DNA from: Proteiniclasticum sp043951855 | GTDB taxonomy: Bacteria > Bacillota > Clostridia > Clostridiales > Clostridiaceae | DNA: 64,000 nt | Assembly: GCF_043951855.1 (NCBI RefSeq) | Contig: NZ_JBINJW010000001.1 | Span: 372,001-436,000, forward strand | Direction of reading: 5' to 3' | Part shown: piece by piece, positions 32,249 to 41,431 of the stretch | Numbering within the stretch: the stretch's first letter is position 1 | Layout of the letters: each line of letters opens with the position of its first letter | Program-made: the position numbers and the translations under genes | Notes under the pieces: model-generated | Seen by the model: the letters and a program-made list of their open reading frames with translations, nothing else | What the model was told of the DNA's origin: nothing | Databases searched by the model: none

Positions 32249-32449
32249 CTAGTTCTCCTCCTCTTCCAGGCTCACGCGCACTTCTTCCGGATAGACCATG
32301 CCTAGGTCTCTTGCTTTCTCTTCGATGCCTCGATCAAGGCTCATGATGCTGGACAGGTTCATGAGCATCGCTCCGATGAGGATTCCAGTACCCAGTGCCA
32401 CATAGACCTCTGATTTTACTTTCTGTAGTGTTTCGATAAGTTTCTTAAT
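32249..32449 (-). CDS. 66-residue single-span membrane protein with apparent ATT start
   Basis: An open frame between the SwrB-like gene and flgF. Its stop TAG is immediately before the flgF ATG, and GGGGAGG lies seven bases before an ATT codon at 32449. No ATG, GTG or TTG is available at that position. The peptide has the amphipathic start KKLIETLQKVKSEVYVAL, a glycine-rich membrane segment GTGILIGAMLMNLSSIM and an acidic tail (VRVSLEEEEN). It overlaps the SwrB-like gene by 34 bases in another frame. I do not recognise a family. Its place inside the flagellar operon, perfect spacing to both neighbours and protein-like composition support a real gene. Confidence 0.65.
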   Translation of the reverse strand: MKKLIETLQKVKSEVYVALGTGILIGAMLMNLSSIMSLDRGIEEKARDLGMVYPEEVRVSLEEEEN

Positions 32450-32952
32450 AGTAAAACCTCCCCTTTCTTCATGCGGGTGATGTTGGCGATCTCCTGAACA
32501 CTGAGTCCTTCTTCCTCGTAATCCAGGACCCTTCTGATGTTCTCCGGCATGGGTTTCTTCTTTGACGGTTCTTCCTGCTCTTCGATCTTTTCCTCCAGAA
32601 TCTCATCAGGGACTTTTCGCACTTCCTCCATGATGAGATCAGAAGAAACGTCTTCTGTCGACTGCTTTTCCGTGGATGCACTTCCTGTTTCCATCTTCTC
32701 CAGAAGCTCTTTCTTCTCCATCTGCCACTTCAGAAGATGATCAAAGAGGCTTTTCTCCATTTCCGCCATGCGGTCCGTGAGATCCCTAACGCTTTCCTGG
32801 TCCTCTTCCCTTGTCCTCACTCTGGAGACTGCATCTTCCGATGTGTGCTCCACCTGCAGAAACGGCTGTCTGCCTAAGTCTCTTTCTTTTATGATGCCCA
32901 TGATTCCGTACAGAATCAGCGCTGTACCTGTAAAAAGTAAAAAATAAAACAT
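32416..32952 (-). CDS. SwrB-like / DUF6115-type membrane-anchored protein
   Basis: A 178-residue protein. It has an N-terminal membrane anchor (FYFLLFTGTALILYGIMGII), then a charged, mostly coiled-coil region to about residue 135. The C-terminal helix-turn-helix-like end is NIRRVLDYEEEGLSVQEIANITRMKKGEVLLLRNL. Directly after the sigma D gene, this is the layout of B. subtilis swrB, whose product helps activate the flagellar export apparatus. I chose ATG 32952 because AGGAAGGA lies six bases before it; an in-frame ATG at 32970 lacks a good site. Homology to SwrB is inferred from position and architecture. Confidence 0.75.
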   Translation of the reverse strand: MFYFLLFTGTALILYGIMGIIKERDLGRQPFLQVEHTSEDAVSRVRTREEDQESVRDLTDRMAEMEKSLFDHLLKWQMEKKELLEKMETGSASTEKQSTEDVSSDLIMEEVRKVPDEILEEKIEEQEEPSKKKPMPENIRRVLDYEEEGLSVQEIANITRMKKGEVLLLRNLSKHYRK

Positions 32953-32973
32953 GATGATTCCTTCCTGCATGGC

Positions 32974-33684
32974 CTAGGCCATGAGTTCTCTTAATTTCAG
33001 AATGATCTTTCCATGGATCTGGGACACTCTGGGAATGGAGATTTCCATGGCATAGGCGATTTCCTTCAGTGTCAGTTCCTGCACATAGTAAAGATCCAGT
33101 ATGATCTGTTCCCTTTCATTGAGTTTCTTCACCGCTTCTCGAAGAAGAAGTCTTCTCTCCTTCAGGAGATACTCTTCTTCCGGTGTTTCCGTATTCTGGT
33201 CCCGGATGAGATCCGAAAGCTCCACGGCTTTCCCGTCTCTGTGAAAAAGCGTCGTCTCGAAAGACACCTTGGAGAGATAATGCACTGTCTCGTGGAGCTT
33301 TGAAAGCTCCTTCTCACTGATGCCCAGTTCCTCGCAGATCTGGTGCTCATCAGGACTTCTCTTCAGCTCCTGCTCCAGTCTCTCCTTTGCTCCATAGTAG
33401 TCATTGAGCTTGGAAATCCTGTCTCTGGAAACGCGACCGGTCCTTCTCATCTCGTCTATGATGTTCCCTTTGATTCTCAGGGTCGCGTATGCTTCAAAAG
33501 GCACCGCCTTACGAGGATCAAACTTCTTCAGCGCATCGATGAGACCGATGACGCCGATGGAGAACAGATCGTCCTTATCCAGGTCTCCCTCTCCAGGGTC
33601 TATTCTCCCTACGATTCTCTTCACCAGTGGGATGTATTTAATTACCAGGTCATTATAATCCGGCTTGGCATCTGGATAACCCAT
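32974..33684 (-). CDS. fliA: flagellar sigma factor sigma D / FliA
   Basis: A 236-residue sigma 70-family factor of the FliA/WhiG group. Region 2 is DKDDLFSIGVIGLIDALKKFDPRKAVPFEAYATLRIKG, with an RRTGRVSRDRI linker and region 3. Region 4 is LNEREQIILDLYYVQELTLKEIAYAMEISIPRVSQIHGK. It directs RNA polymerase to late flagellar and chemotaxis promoters; five candidate TAAA-N14/15-GCCGATAT sites occur in this window. Its position near the end of the long operon means it is made late in operon transcription, as in B. subtilis. GGGAGGTGA precedes the ATG. Confidence 0.95.
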   Translation of the reverse strand: MGYPDAKPDYNDLVIKYIPLVKRIVGRIDPGEGDLDKDDLFSIGVIGLIDALKKFDPRKAVPFEAYATLRIKGNIIDEMRRTGRVSRDRISKLNDYYGAKERLEQELKRSPDEHQICEELGISEKELSKLHETVHYLSKVSFETTLFHRDGKAVELSDLIRDQNTETPEEEYLLKERRLLLREAVKKLNEREQIILDLYYVQELTLKEIAYAMEISIPRVSQIHGKIILKLRELMA

Positions 33685-33699
33685 GGGTCACCTCCCGTA

Positions 33700-34371
33700 C
33701 TATTTCCTGCCCATTTTCCTCATGATCTGAAAGACATAGTTCACGATCATTTCCTGGGTCTTTTCTAGTATATCGTCAAATCTGATTCCGTAGAAATAGC
33801 GGATGCCTGAAGGATTCACGATCATCTGCTTATGCATCACGGTCCCCCTCAATATCTGCTCCTCATTTCGGATCGGAAACTTCAGAATGATTTTCTGCCC
33901 TTCACTGATGTCTTCCTCGCAGAAAAGCTTCAGCCCTCCTGCACTGATATCCAGCATCATGCCGGCTTTCATGTGCTTTTCCAGCTCATCTTCCACTCTG
34001 GTAAGATCCCTGGAAAAAGCCACAGATTCAATAAGATTACGGTCTGCTGTATAGGTCATCGGATCAGAACACTCCACTCTGACGTAATTTCTTCTCTGGA
34101 CGCTTTTCCATCCTGCAATCTTGGATATGGTGTAGGTGGGCGCTTCCGCGCTGATTCTGCCCGCGATGACCCCATGAAACCGGACCCCTTTGTTTTTCTT
34201 GAATACGACCCCAGTGATTTTTTCTCCAGGCTGAAAGAGCCTGAAGTTTCTGTCATCAGCGGGTATGGAAAAACTGATGGTGTCATCGGTTCTGTCCGTG
34301 ATCATCCCCTCCAGGGCGCTTCCATCATCGCATGTGATATGTAGTTTCTCTCTGATATCAATCCATTCCAT
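33700..34371 (-). CDS. PilZ-domain flagellar brake protein (YpfA/YcgR type)
   Basis: A 223-residue protein with an N-terminal YcgR-like beta domain (about 1-95) and a C-terminal PilZ domain. The cyclic di-GMP motifs are visible: RRNYVR (about 98-103) and DISAGGLKLF. Such proteins slow motility by binding MotA or the stator when cyclic di-GMP is high. Its position between flhG and the sigma D gene in the flagellar operon supports that role. It is expected to be cytosolic. Confidence 0.88.
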   Translation of the reverse strand: MEWIDIREKLHITCDDGSALEGMITDRTDDTISFSIPADDRNFRLFQPGEKITGVVFKKNKGVRFHGVIAGRISAEAPTYTISKIAGWKSVQRRNYVRVECSDPMTYTADRNLIESVAFSRDLTRVEDELEKHMKAGMMLDISAGGLKLFCEEDISEGQKIILKFPIRNEEQILRGTVMHKQMIVNPSGIRYFYGIRFDDILEKTQEMIVNYVFQIMRKMGRK

Positions 34372-34384
34372 ATTTCTACCCCTA

Positions 34385-35431
34385 TTACGTACCGAATATT
34401 TTCATAAAGCGATTTCCAAGCTGTTTTATGGTTGAAATATTGCTTATGAATACAGTTTCGTCTAATATTATACCAGCTATATCATGTATATTTCCACTAG
34501 ATAATGCATTAGGGTACGACAGTATGACTGGTTCCTGTTTCATGATAGCTTTCTCTACTCGAGAATCATCGAAGATATATCCGCAGTTTTCCAGCTCCAG
34601 TGAAAGAAAGGCCTTGCAGGTGGATTCCAGCTTCTCAAAAGCCTCCTCTGCATGTTCTTTCGATGAGACCTTGTTCACGATGAGCTTCACCGTGGACTTC
34701 AGCTCATAATGACTGATGGTCTTGAGCACCCGATAGGCATCGGTGATGGCTGTAGGTTCGGGCGTCGTCACAAGAATCACTTCATGGGCGAAGGTGATGA
34801 AACTGAGCGTTTCTCTGCTGATGCCCGCTCCGTTGTCGATGACCATGACATCAAACCCGCCCAGCTCGATGAGGTCCTTTATGAGGGTCTTCTGGGCCTT
34901 CTCATCCAGCAGGTTCATCTCCAGAAGACCTGCTCCTCCTGAGATCACCTTGATGCCTCTCGGCCCTTCATAGATGATCTCGGCAAGCTTTACTCGTCCT
35001 TCCAGATAGTCGAAGAGATCATGCTCATAGTGGATGCCCATGAGGATGTCTGCATTGGTCATGCCGATGTCCGCATCCATGAGAAGCACTTTCTTGCCCT
35101 TGTCTGCCATGGCGATGGAGAGATTCACAGAGACATTGGTCTTCCCCACGCCTCCTTTTCCGCTGACCACCGCATAGATCTTCACCAGACCGTCTGGTAT
35201 GCGTTCCGCCTCTTCTTCCGTTGCCTCTGTCAGCACCTCCATAGAAACCACTGTGCTCTCTTCGTCTGCCGGTTTCCCGGTTTCCATGTGTTTCTCTTCC
35301 TGTGCTTCCATGATGTCCTGCATCTTTTCCTCTTCCATGGGAGGCGTCGAAGCTTTCTCTTCCGCTCTGTTTCTTTTGTAGCGTTTTGAAGCCATCATTC
35401 TCTTTCTTAGGGATTCCGCCTGATCATTCAT
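34385..35431 (-). CDS. flhG: FlhG (YlxH/FleN) MinD-like ATPase
   Basis: A 348-residue P-loop ATPase controlling flagellar number and placement. The N-terminus MNDQAESLRKRM contains the DQAxxLR motif known to stimulate the FlhF GTPase. A charged linker follows, then the deviant Walker A VVSGKGGVGKT, switch MDADIGMTNADILMG and VIDNGAGIS. The C-terminal membrane-targeting helix region ends FMKIFGT. I chose ATG 35431, overlapping the flhF stop by 8 bases, because it gives the conserved N-terminus; in-frame codons further upstream do not. Confidence 0.95.
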   Translation of the reverse strand: MNDQAESLRKRMMASKRYKRNRAEEKASTPPMEEEKMQDIMEAQEEKHMETGKPADEESTVVSMEVLTEATEEEAERIPDGLVKIYAVVSGKGGVGKTNVSVNLSIAMADKGKKVLLMDADIGMTNADILMGIHYEHDLFDYLEGRVKLAEIIYEGPRGIKVISGGAGLLEMNLLDEKAQKTLIKDLIELGGFDVMVIDNGAGISRETLSFITFAHEVILVTTPEPTAITDAYRVLKTISHYELKSTVKLIVNKVSSKEHAEEAFEKLESTCKAFLSLELENCGYIFDDSRVEKAIMKQEPVILSYPNALSSGNIHDIAGIILDETVFISNISTIKQLGNRFMKIFGT

Positions 35432-36458
35432 ACTGAAGCTCCCTCCACAGATAGGATAGGACATTCTCAAGGGATGCTTCCATGATGTCCTCCGGAACCA
35501 CCTGGCCATGACAGAAATACTGCACCGGCAGTACATTGTTCTCCATCATGTTCCAGAAATTGTTGTAGTTCTCCACTTCGTCGAATTTCGTGAGAATGAT
35601 GGAATGATAGGAGAGCTCCTTGTATTTCTTCATGATGCGGTTGTTGGTGTCCACCTGGGAGGACATGCTGATGGCTAGATAGGTATGCCTTTCTTCGGGC
35701 AGCTCATTCAGATAGGACCGGATCTCGTCTATACGGTCCTCATCTTTCGGACTGGCTCCGATGGTGTCCACAAGAATGATGTCACAGTCCTTCAGAAGAT
35801 TCAGCTTCTTTCTGATATCCTTGGGCTGACTCACGGTGACGCATTTGATGCCCAGAATCTTCGCATACTTTCTCAGCTGCTCCACCGCGGCGATTCTGTA
35901 GGTGTCGATGGTGAGAAGGCCCACCTTCTGATCCTTTTCCAGAAGCTCTCTGGAAGCGATCTTGGCGATGGTGGTGGTCTTGCCTACTCCAGTGGGTCCC
36001 ACCAGCACGTTGATTCTCCCGAAGGGCAGCTCCTTGTCGTAGGCATGGTCCACATAGGTCTTTGCAATGAATGACCTGATTCTCTCCAGGGTGATTTCCT
36101 CCCCCTCCAGCGCCTCATTTCTCACATGGTTCTCCCAGCGTTCCCGGATTTTCTCGTCTCTCCCGAAGATCCTTTGAAGCCTGGCGTTCTCCTTTTCCTT
36201 CAGCGCCTTCTCCTCTGCCTTCGCTTTTTCTCTTTCCAGCAGAATCTGATTGAACTTCTCCTTTTCTCTGGTGTTCTTTTCATGGACATTCTCTTCCAGT
36301 GCCACGGTGACTTCCAGCATTCTCTTTCGGAAGAGTCTGTACCATTTCCCTGGCCTTACCATCTTCTGACTGATGATGATGGCGTCAGTGCCCAGTTCAT
36401 ATTTCGCCCGGACCATGGCTTCCTTCATGTCGTTTACCACATATTTCTTTATGATCAT
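35424..36458 (-). CDS. flhF: FlhF signal-recognition-particle-type GTPase
   Basis: A 344-residue SRP-family GTPase that helps place the flagellum. The N-terminal B domain (MIIKKYVVNDMKEAMVRAKYELG) and a charged coiled coil precede the NG domain. G1 is GPTGVGKTT at 154-162, followed by LLTIDTYRIAAVEQLR, DIILVDTIGASPKDEDRI and LTKFDEVENY. The start overlaps the flhA stop by 4 bases and the end overlaps flhG, so flhA-flhF-flhG are coupled. Confidence 0.96.
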   Translation of the reverse strand: MIIKKYVVNDMKEAMVRAKYELGTDAIIISQKMVRPGKWYRLFRKRMLEVTVALEENVHEKNTREKEKFNQILLEREKAKAEEKALKEKENARLQRIFGRDEKIRERWENHVRNEALEGEEITLERIRSFIAKTYVDHAYDKELPFGRINVLVGPTGVGKTTTIAKIASRELLEKDQKVGLLTIDTYRIAAVEQLRKYAKILGIKCVTVSQPKDIRKKLNLLKDCDIILVDTIGASPKDEDRIDEIRSYLNELPEERHTYLAISMSSQVDTNNRIMKKYKELSYHSIILTKFDEVENYNNFWNMMENNVLPVQYFCHGQVVPEDIMEASLENVLSYLWRELQYE

Positions 36459-38524
36459 CTGAATTCCACCATCCCTACTACTTCTATGGGTATATCATTG
36501 GGTACTTCATTGAGCGACAAGACCGTGAAATCCGGAAATGTCATGGCAATGAGATTCTTCAGCGCTGTCCTGATCTTCGGTGAAGCCAGAATCACGGTCT
36601 GATGCCCTTTCATCATGGCTTCATCGTAAGCGCTGCGTATGCTTCCGAAGATCCTTGTGATCATCTCCGGTTCCAGCACCGGTATGGAGCCGTTCATGGA
36701 CTTGTGGATGTTGGACCCGATGAGGTCCTCCAGCTGAGGATCGATGGTCACAACCTTCAACTCCCCTTCCTGGTCCAGATGATCTTTCACGATGGTTCTC
36801 TGGAGCTTATGACGTACATGCTCTGTGAGAATCTCCGTATCCTTGATGGATACGCCGTGGTCCGCCAGTGTTTCCAGGATGGTCACAAGATCGATGATGG
36901 GCACATTCTCCCGGAGAAGATTCTGAAGCACCTTCTGCACTTCTCCAAGACTCAGAATGCCGGGGATCAGCTCTTCCACAATGACGCCGTATTTCTCTCT
37001 GATTTCATCCACCAGAAGCTTGGTTTCCTGTCTGCCCAGGAGCTCATAGGAATGCTTTCGCACCAGTTCCTTCAGATGGGTCACAAGAACCGTGGCCGGT
37101 TCCACGATGGTGTATCCGGAAAGGTCCGCCCTTTCCTTGTCCTTCTCCTCGATCCAGAGTGCAGCAAGGCCGAAGGCCGGTTCCACTGTTTCGATGCCTG
37201 TGAGATCGAAGTCCTGGGTACCGGGATCGATGACCAGGTATTTGTTCACATAGATCTCGCCTCTTGCGATCTGATTCCCCTTGATCTTGATCACATACTC
37301 ATGGGGGTCCAGCTGCAGGTTGTCTCGTATCCGGATGGGACTGATGAGAATCCCCATTTCCCTGGCGCACTGCTTCCGGATGGAAGTGATGTGCTCCACA
37401 AGATTGGTGTCAGCGCCTTCATCCACCAGTGGAATCAGGCCGTAGCCGATTTCAAGGGAGATGGGTTCCACCTGGTAGGAAGTGACGGATTCTTCCGTTT
37501 CCTTGAAGCTGGACGCTTTCTTCTTCTCCTCCATCTTCACCTTCCTCTTGGCCTCATCCTTGTCGTTCTCGTAGACCAGGTAGGCGGAAGCGCCCAGAAG
37601 GGCAGCCATGCCTGCAAAAGGTGCCGTGGGAAAGGCCGGTACAAGCCCGATGGCAAGGATCACCACGGCGCCGATGCCCATGACTTTCCAGCCGGAAAAC
37701 AGCTCGTCTTTGAAGGTGGAGCCGAAGCTCTTGTCATTGCCGGAACGGGTGACGATCATACCAGACGCCACGGAGATGAGAAGGGAAGGAATCTGACTGA
37801 CCAGGCCGTCACCGATGGTGAGTCTACCGAAATGACCGATGGATTCCATGATGGTCATGCCCCCCTGCAGGGAGAAGATGATGATGCCGCCCACAAGATT
37901 GATGAGGGTGATGATGATCCCCGCGATGGCATCCCCTTTGACGAACTTGGACGCACCGTCCATGGAGCCGTAGAAATCCGCCTCTCTCTGCAGATCCTGT
38001 CTTCTCTTTTTCGCCGTCTCCTCGTTGATGAGACCGGAATTAAGATCCGCATCGATGGCCATCTGCTTTCCGGGCATGGCATCCAGAGTGAATCTTGCAC
38101 CCACTTCGGATACTCTGCCTGCACCGTTTGTGACCACCACCATCTGTACGATGGTGATGATGATGAAGATCACCGCACCCACCACATAGTTGTTTCCCGT
38201 GACGAAGGTGGCGAAGGCATTGATGACTTCTCCTGCCTTTCCTTCGGAAAGGATGAGCCTGGTGGAGGAGATGTTAAGACCCAGACGGAACATGGTCATG
38301 ACCAGGAGCATGCTGGGAAAGATGGAGAATTCCAGCACGGTCTTGGTGAAGAGGGTCAGGACCAGAATCATGATGGAGATGGTCAGGTTCACCGTCAGAA
38401 GAAGGTCCAGAAGAAATGCCGGCATGGGCAGGATGATGATGGCAATGATGCCCACCACCGCAAAAGCCACCAGGATTTCCGTGTATTTACTTAGACTGCT
38501 TAAGGACGCTCTTACGCTCTGCAT
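36455..38524 (-). CDS. flhA: flagellar export protein FlhA
   Basis: A 689-residue core component of the flagellar type III secretion apparatus. About eight membrane segments occupy residues 1-320, with the FHIPEP family block EVGARFTLDAMPGKQMAIDADLNSG near 140-165. The C-terminal half is the cytosolic ring that docks export substrates and chaperones. Length is normal for the family. It lies between flhB and flhF with tight spacing. Confidence 0.97.
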   Translation of the reverse strand: MQSVRASLSSLSKYTEILVAFAVVGIIAIIILPMPAFLLDLLLTVNLTISIMILVLTLFTKTVLEFSIFPSMLLVMTMFRLGLNISSTRLILSEGKAGEVINAFATFVTGNNYVVGAVIFIIITIVQMVVVTNGAGRVSEVGARFTLDAMPGKQMAIDADLNSGLINEETAKKRRQDLQREADFYGSMDGASKFVKGDAIAGIIITLINLVGGIIIFSLQGGMTIMESIGHFGRLTIGDGLVSQIPSLLISVASGMIVTRSGNDKSFGSTFKDELFSGWKVMGIGAVVILAIGLVPAFPTAPFAGMAALLGASAYLVYENDKDEAKRKVKMEEKKKASSFKETEESVTSYQVEPISLEIGYGLIPLVDEGADTNLVEHITSIRKQCAREMGILISPIRIRDNLQLDPHEYVIKIKGNQIARGEIYVNKYLVIDPGTQDFDLTGIETVEPAFGLAALWIEEKDKERADLSGYTIVEPATVLVTHLKELVRKHSYELLGRQETKLLVDEIREKYGVIVEELIPGILSLGEVQKVLQNLLRENVPIIDLVTILETLADHGVSIKDTEILTEHVRHKLQRTIVKDHLDQEGELKVVTIDPQLEDLIGSNIHKSMNGSIPVLEPEMITRIFGSIRSAYDEAMMKGHQTVILASPKIRTALKNLIAMTFPDFTVLSLNEVPNDIPIEVVGMVEFR

Positions 38525-38540
38525 GCTTCTTTTCTCCTAT

Positions 38541-39611
38541 CTAGTACAGTTTCTTTTTCCTCTTCATGGTGAACACCAGGGCAAGGATTTCCGCAATGGC
38601 CTGATACATTTCCAGGGGCACCGAGCTGCCCGGTTCCACCTTGTAGTACATGCCTCTTGCCAGGGGCTTGTTCTCGATGATGGGAATATCCATTTCCTTG
38701 GCTTTTTCCCTGATCTTCATGGCCATGTAGTCCAGCCCCTTGGCCATGACCACAGGCGCTTCGTCCACCCCCTGCTCATAGCGGATGGCGATGGCGATAT
38801 GGGTGGGGTTCGTGATGATCACCGTGGAGGCTTCCACCCCCTGCATGGTACGCGCCATGGACATTTCACGCTGCTTCTGCTGTCGCTTGGATTTGATCTT
38901 GGGATCCCCTTCCATCTGCTTGTACTCGTCTTTGATCTCCTGCTTGGTCATCATGAGATTCTTCTTGTAGTCCTTCTTCTGGAAGATGAAATCCAGTACG
39001 CCCAGGATGATCATGAAAGATGCGATGCCGATGCTTAAGGTTCTCACCGTATCCATGAAGAATGTGAAGATCTTCTCCACGCCTACACCGCCCAGATTCA
39101 TGATGGGCACCATGACCTTCTGAAGACCCGTATAGGTGAGATATCCTACGATGAGAAGCTTCATGAGGCTTTTGAAGAGATTGAAAAGCGCCTTCTTCGA
39201 AAAGATGTTCTTCATGCCTTCTACTGGATTAAGCCTCTTGAAATCCGGTTTCAGGGGCTGCAACGTGAAGAGAAACCCCACCTGAATCACATTGACCACC
39301 ACACCCACAAAGACCGCAATGAGTCCGAAGGGAAAGAAGATCAGAAGAATCTTCATGACATACTCGACAAGGAGATTGCCCGCAAAGCTCGGGGTCAGTC
39401 CTTCCTCCACATGATAGGTCAGGGCAAGGCTCATAAACTCCACCGAGTTCTGCAGAAGATAGTTTCCAAGGGACCCCAGGAGCAGCGCAAAGACCAGAAA
39501 GGATACAGAAGAGACCAGATCCTGGCTCTTGCTTACCTGCCCCTTCTTTCTGCTGTCCCGGAGCCGCTTGGGGGTGGCTTCCTCGGTTTTCGAATGTTTA
39601 TCCTGCTGCAT
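38541..39611 (-). CDS. flhB: flagellar export switch protein FlhB
   Basis: A 356-residue membrane protein with four membrane segments in the first roughly 210 residues. The cytosolic domain carries the self-cleavage motif NPTH at 268-271. Cleavage there switches export from rod/hook subunits to filament subunits. The N-terminal SKTEEATPKRLRDSRKKGQV is the usual start. FliR is encoded separately just upstream, not fused as in some clostridia. Confidence 0.97.
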   Translation of the reverse strand: MQQDKHSKTEEATPKRLRDSRKKGQVSKSQDLVSSVSFLVFALLLGSLGNYLLQNSVEFMSLALTYHVEEGLTPSFAGNLLVEYVMKILLIFFPFGLIAVFVGVVVNVIQVGFLFTLQPLKPDFKRLNPVEGMKNIFSKKALFNLFKSLMKLLIVGYLTYTGLQKVMVPIMNLGGVGVEKIFTFFMDTVRTLSIGIASFMIILGVLDFIFQKKDYKKNLMMTKQEIKDEYKQMEGDPKIKSKRQQKQREMSMARTMQGVEASTVIITNPTHIAIAIRYEQGVDEAPVVMAKGLDYMAMKIREKAKEMDIPIIENKPLARGMYYKVEPGSSVPLEMYQAIAEILALVFTMKRKKKLY

Positions 39612-39621
39612 ATGCGCTCCC

Positions 39622-40380
39622 TTACCTGAACATCTCTACGGCTTTCGTAACATAATCGGTCATCATGAAAAGCGTCTTTCCTGCATGATTCATGAAAGAT
39701 CCGGCAAGAAAGAGAAAGAGGACCATCCCCAGAAGGGATTTCAGCGGCATCCCCAGCATGAACACATTGATCTGAGGCACCGACCGGTTGATGAGTCCCA
39801 TGACGATGTCCGTCACCAGAAGCACCACCAGCATGGGCGCCGCGATACTGAAGGCGATCTTGAAGGACAGAGAAAAGAGAAAGAGGATTCCTTCCAGACT
39901 GATGCCTGAAAATCCCACCTGTCCCGGCAGAGCCACCTGGAAAGAGTCCATGAGGGATAGAAGCATTGTATGGTGCAGATTCAGCATGAAGAACACCATG
40001 ATGCTCATCCAGTAGAAGAGTCTTCCATAGTAGGAAGAGGTAGCGCCGCTGGACGGATCATAGACCGCGCCCATGGAATAGCCCACCTGAAAGTCGATGA
40101 GCTGACCTGCCATTTCCACCGCGGAGAATATGAGTTTAGCCGCAAAGCCCATGGCAAGTCCGATGATGACTTCTCTTGCCACCGCCAGCATGAAGAGCAG
40201 CAGCTCTTCATAAACAAGAATCTCAGGACTTCTGGTATAGACCAGAAAGCTGAGGATCAGGGAAAGAAAGACTTTCATCGTCCCCGGCATGCTCTTATGG
40301 GAAAACCCGGGCACCACCACAATGAAGGAGGTGATCCTTGCCATGATGTATAGAAAGGCCTGTACCTGAAGTGTAAACAT
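39622..40380 (-). CDS. fliR: flagellar export protein FliR
   Basis: A 252-residue integral membrane protein with about six membrane segments. It carries the family stretches MARITSFIVVVPGFSHKSMPG and GQLIDFQVGYSMGAVYDPSSG. Together with FliP and FliQ it forms the export gate. It lies 9 bases after fliQ in the standard fliOPQR-flhB-flhA order and is a separate gene from flhB. Confidence 0.95.
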   Translation of the reverse strand: MFTLQVQAFLYIMARITSFIVVVPGFSHKSMPGTMKVFLSLILSFLVYTRSPEILVYEELLLFMLAVAREVIIGLAMGFAAKLIFSAVEMAGQLIDFQVGYSMGAVYDPSSGATSSYYGRLFYWMSIMVFFMLNLHHTMLLSLMDSFQVALPGQVGFSGISLEGILFLFSLSFKIAFSIAAPMLVVLLVTDIVMGLINRSVPQINVFMLGMPLKSLLGMVLFLFLAGSFMNHAGKTLFMMTDYVTKAVEMFR

Positions 40381-40389
40381 AGCGCCTCC

Positions 40390-40653
40390 CTAGAGCTTGT
40401 CGATGAGGTCGAAGGACTGATTCATAAAGGCCATGAGTGTATTCATCATGAAGGCGCCCAGTAGAATCAGCGAAAAAAGCACTGCAATCATCTTGGGCAC
40501 AAAGGTCAGGGTCTGTTCCTGAACCTGAGTCGTGGCCTGAAGAATACTGATGATCAGTCCCACCACCATGGCGATGAGAAGGATCGGCGTCGCCGCCTTG
40601 ATGGTCGTCATAAAGGCACTTCTAAGAAGATCCAGCGCCATAACCTGATTCAT
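40390..40653 (-). CDS. fliQ: flagellar export protein FliQ
   Basis: An 87-residue protein with two membrane segments (about 14-40 and 50-75) and the family block ATPILLIAMVVGLIISILQATTQVQEQTL. It is part of the FliPQR export gate. I chose ATG 40653 because AAGGAGGG lies seven bases before it; in-frame codons upstream overlap fliP. Confidence 0.95.
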   Translation of the reverse strand: MNQVMALDLLRSAFMTTIKAATPILLIAMVVGLIISILQATTQVQEQTLTFVPKMIAVLFSLILLGAFMMNTLMAFMNQSFDLIDKL

Positions 40654-40666
40654 AAAACATCCCTCC

Positions 40667-41431
40667 TTAACTGAATCCGCGCAGCAGTGATTCCACCACC
40701 AGATACCATCCATCCACCAGAATGAACAGAAGGATCTTGAAGGGCAGCGAGATCATGGCCGGCGGCAGCATGAACATACCCATGGACATGAGAATCGAGG
40801 AGACCACGATGTCCATGACAAGAAACGGCAGAAACAGAATGAATCCGATGGAGAAGGCCATTCTCAGCTCACTGATGGTGAAAGCCGGAATGATCACCGT
40901 AAGAGAAAGCTCCATGGGATCCTCTATGTTTTCAAGGTTTCCCGCTCTCATGAACAGCGCCAGATCCTTTTCCCGGGTCTGCTCCAGCATGAACCGCTTG
41001 ATGGGCACAGCCCCCGCATCCAGAGCTTCCTCCTGGGTCAGGGTCTCTTCCAGAAACGGTGTCACCGCCTGATCCATGACCTGGTTGTAGACCGGAGTCA
41101 TGACAAAAAGGGTGATGAAAAGGGCCAGTCCCATGAGCACCTGATTGGGCGGTGTCTGCTGGGAGCCCATGGCATTTCTGAGGAAGGAAAGTACCACCAC
41201 CACCCGTGTGAAGCAGGTGGTCAGAATCACAAATGCAGGAACCAGAGTGAGAATGGTCAGAAGGAGAAAAATCCTCACCGTATCCACCGTGGCCTGGGGA
41301 GAGTTGTCCGAATTGCTGAAATTGATGCCGAAATCACCCAGATTCAGGGCATAGACCGTTTCTCCCTTTCCTGAAAGAAGCATCCATCCCATGACAAAGG
41401 CGATGAGTATCCATATACGTTTCTTATTCAC
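40667..41431 (-). CDS. fliP: flagellar export protein FliP
   Basis: A 254-residue export-gate protein with an N-terminal signal-like segment and three or four further membrane segments. It carries TCFTRVVVVLSFLRNAMGSQQTPPNQVLMGLALFIT, the FliP/SpaP signature, and the C-terminal FKILLFILVDGWYLV. The start overlaps the end of fliO by 8 bases. Confidence 0.97.
   Translation of the reverse strand: MNKKRIWILIAFVMGWMLLSGKGETVYALNLGDFGINFSNSDNSPQATVDTVRIFLLLTILTLVPAFVILTTCFTRVVVVLSFLRNAMGSQQTPPNQVLMGLALFITLFVMTPVYNQVMDQAVTPFLEETLTQEEALDAGAVPIKRFMLEQTREKDLALFMRAGNLENIEDPMELSLTVIIPAFTISELRMAFSIGFILFLPFLVMDIVVSSILMSMGMFMLPPAMISLPFKILLFILVDGWYLVVESLLRGFS

Noticed and set aside
36602..38494. 630-codon plus-strand open frame opposite flhA
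   Set aside because: It is fully antisense to a conserved flhA. The His/Asp/Gly-rich translation is the usual shadow of a membrane protein, and there is no ribosome binding site or family signature.
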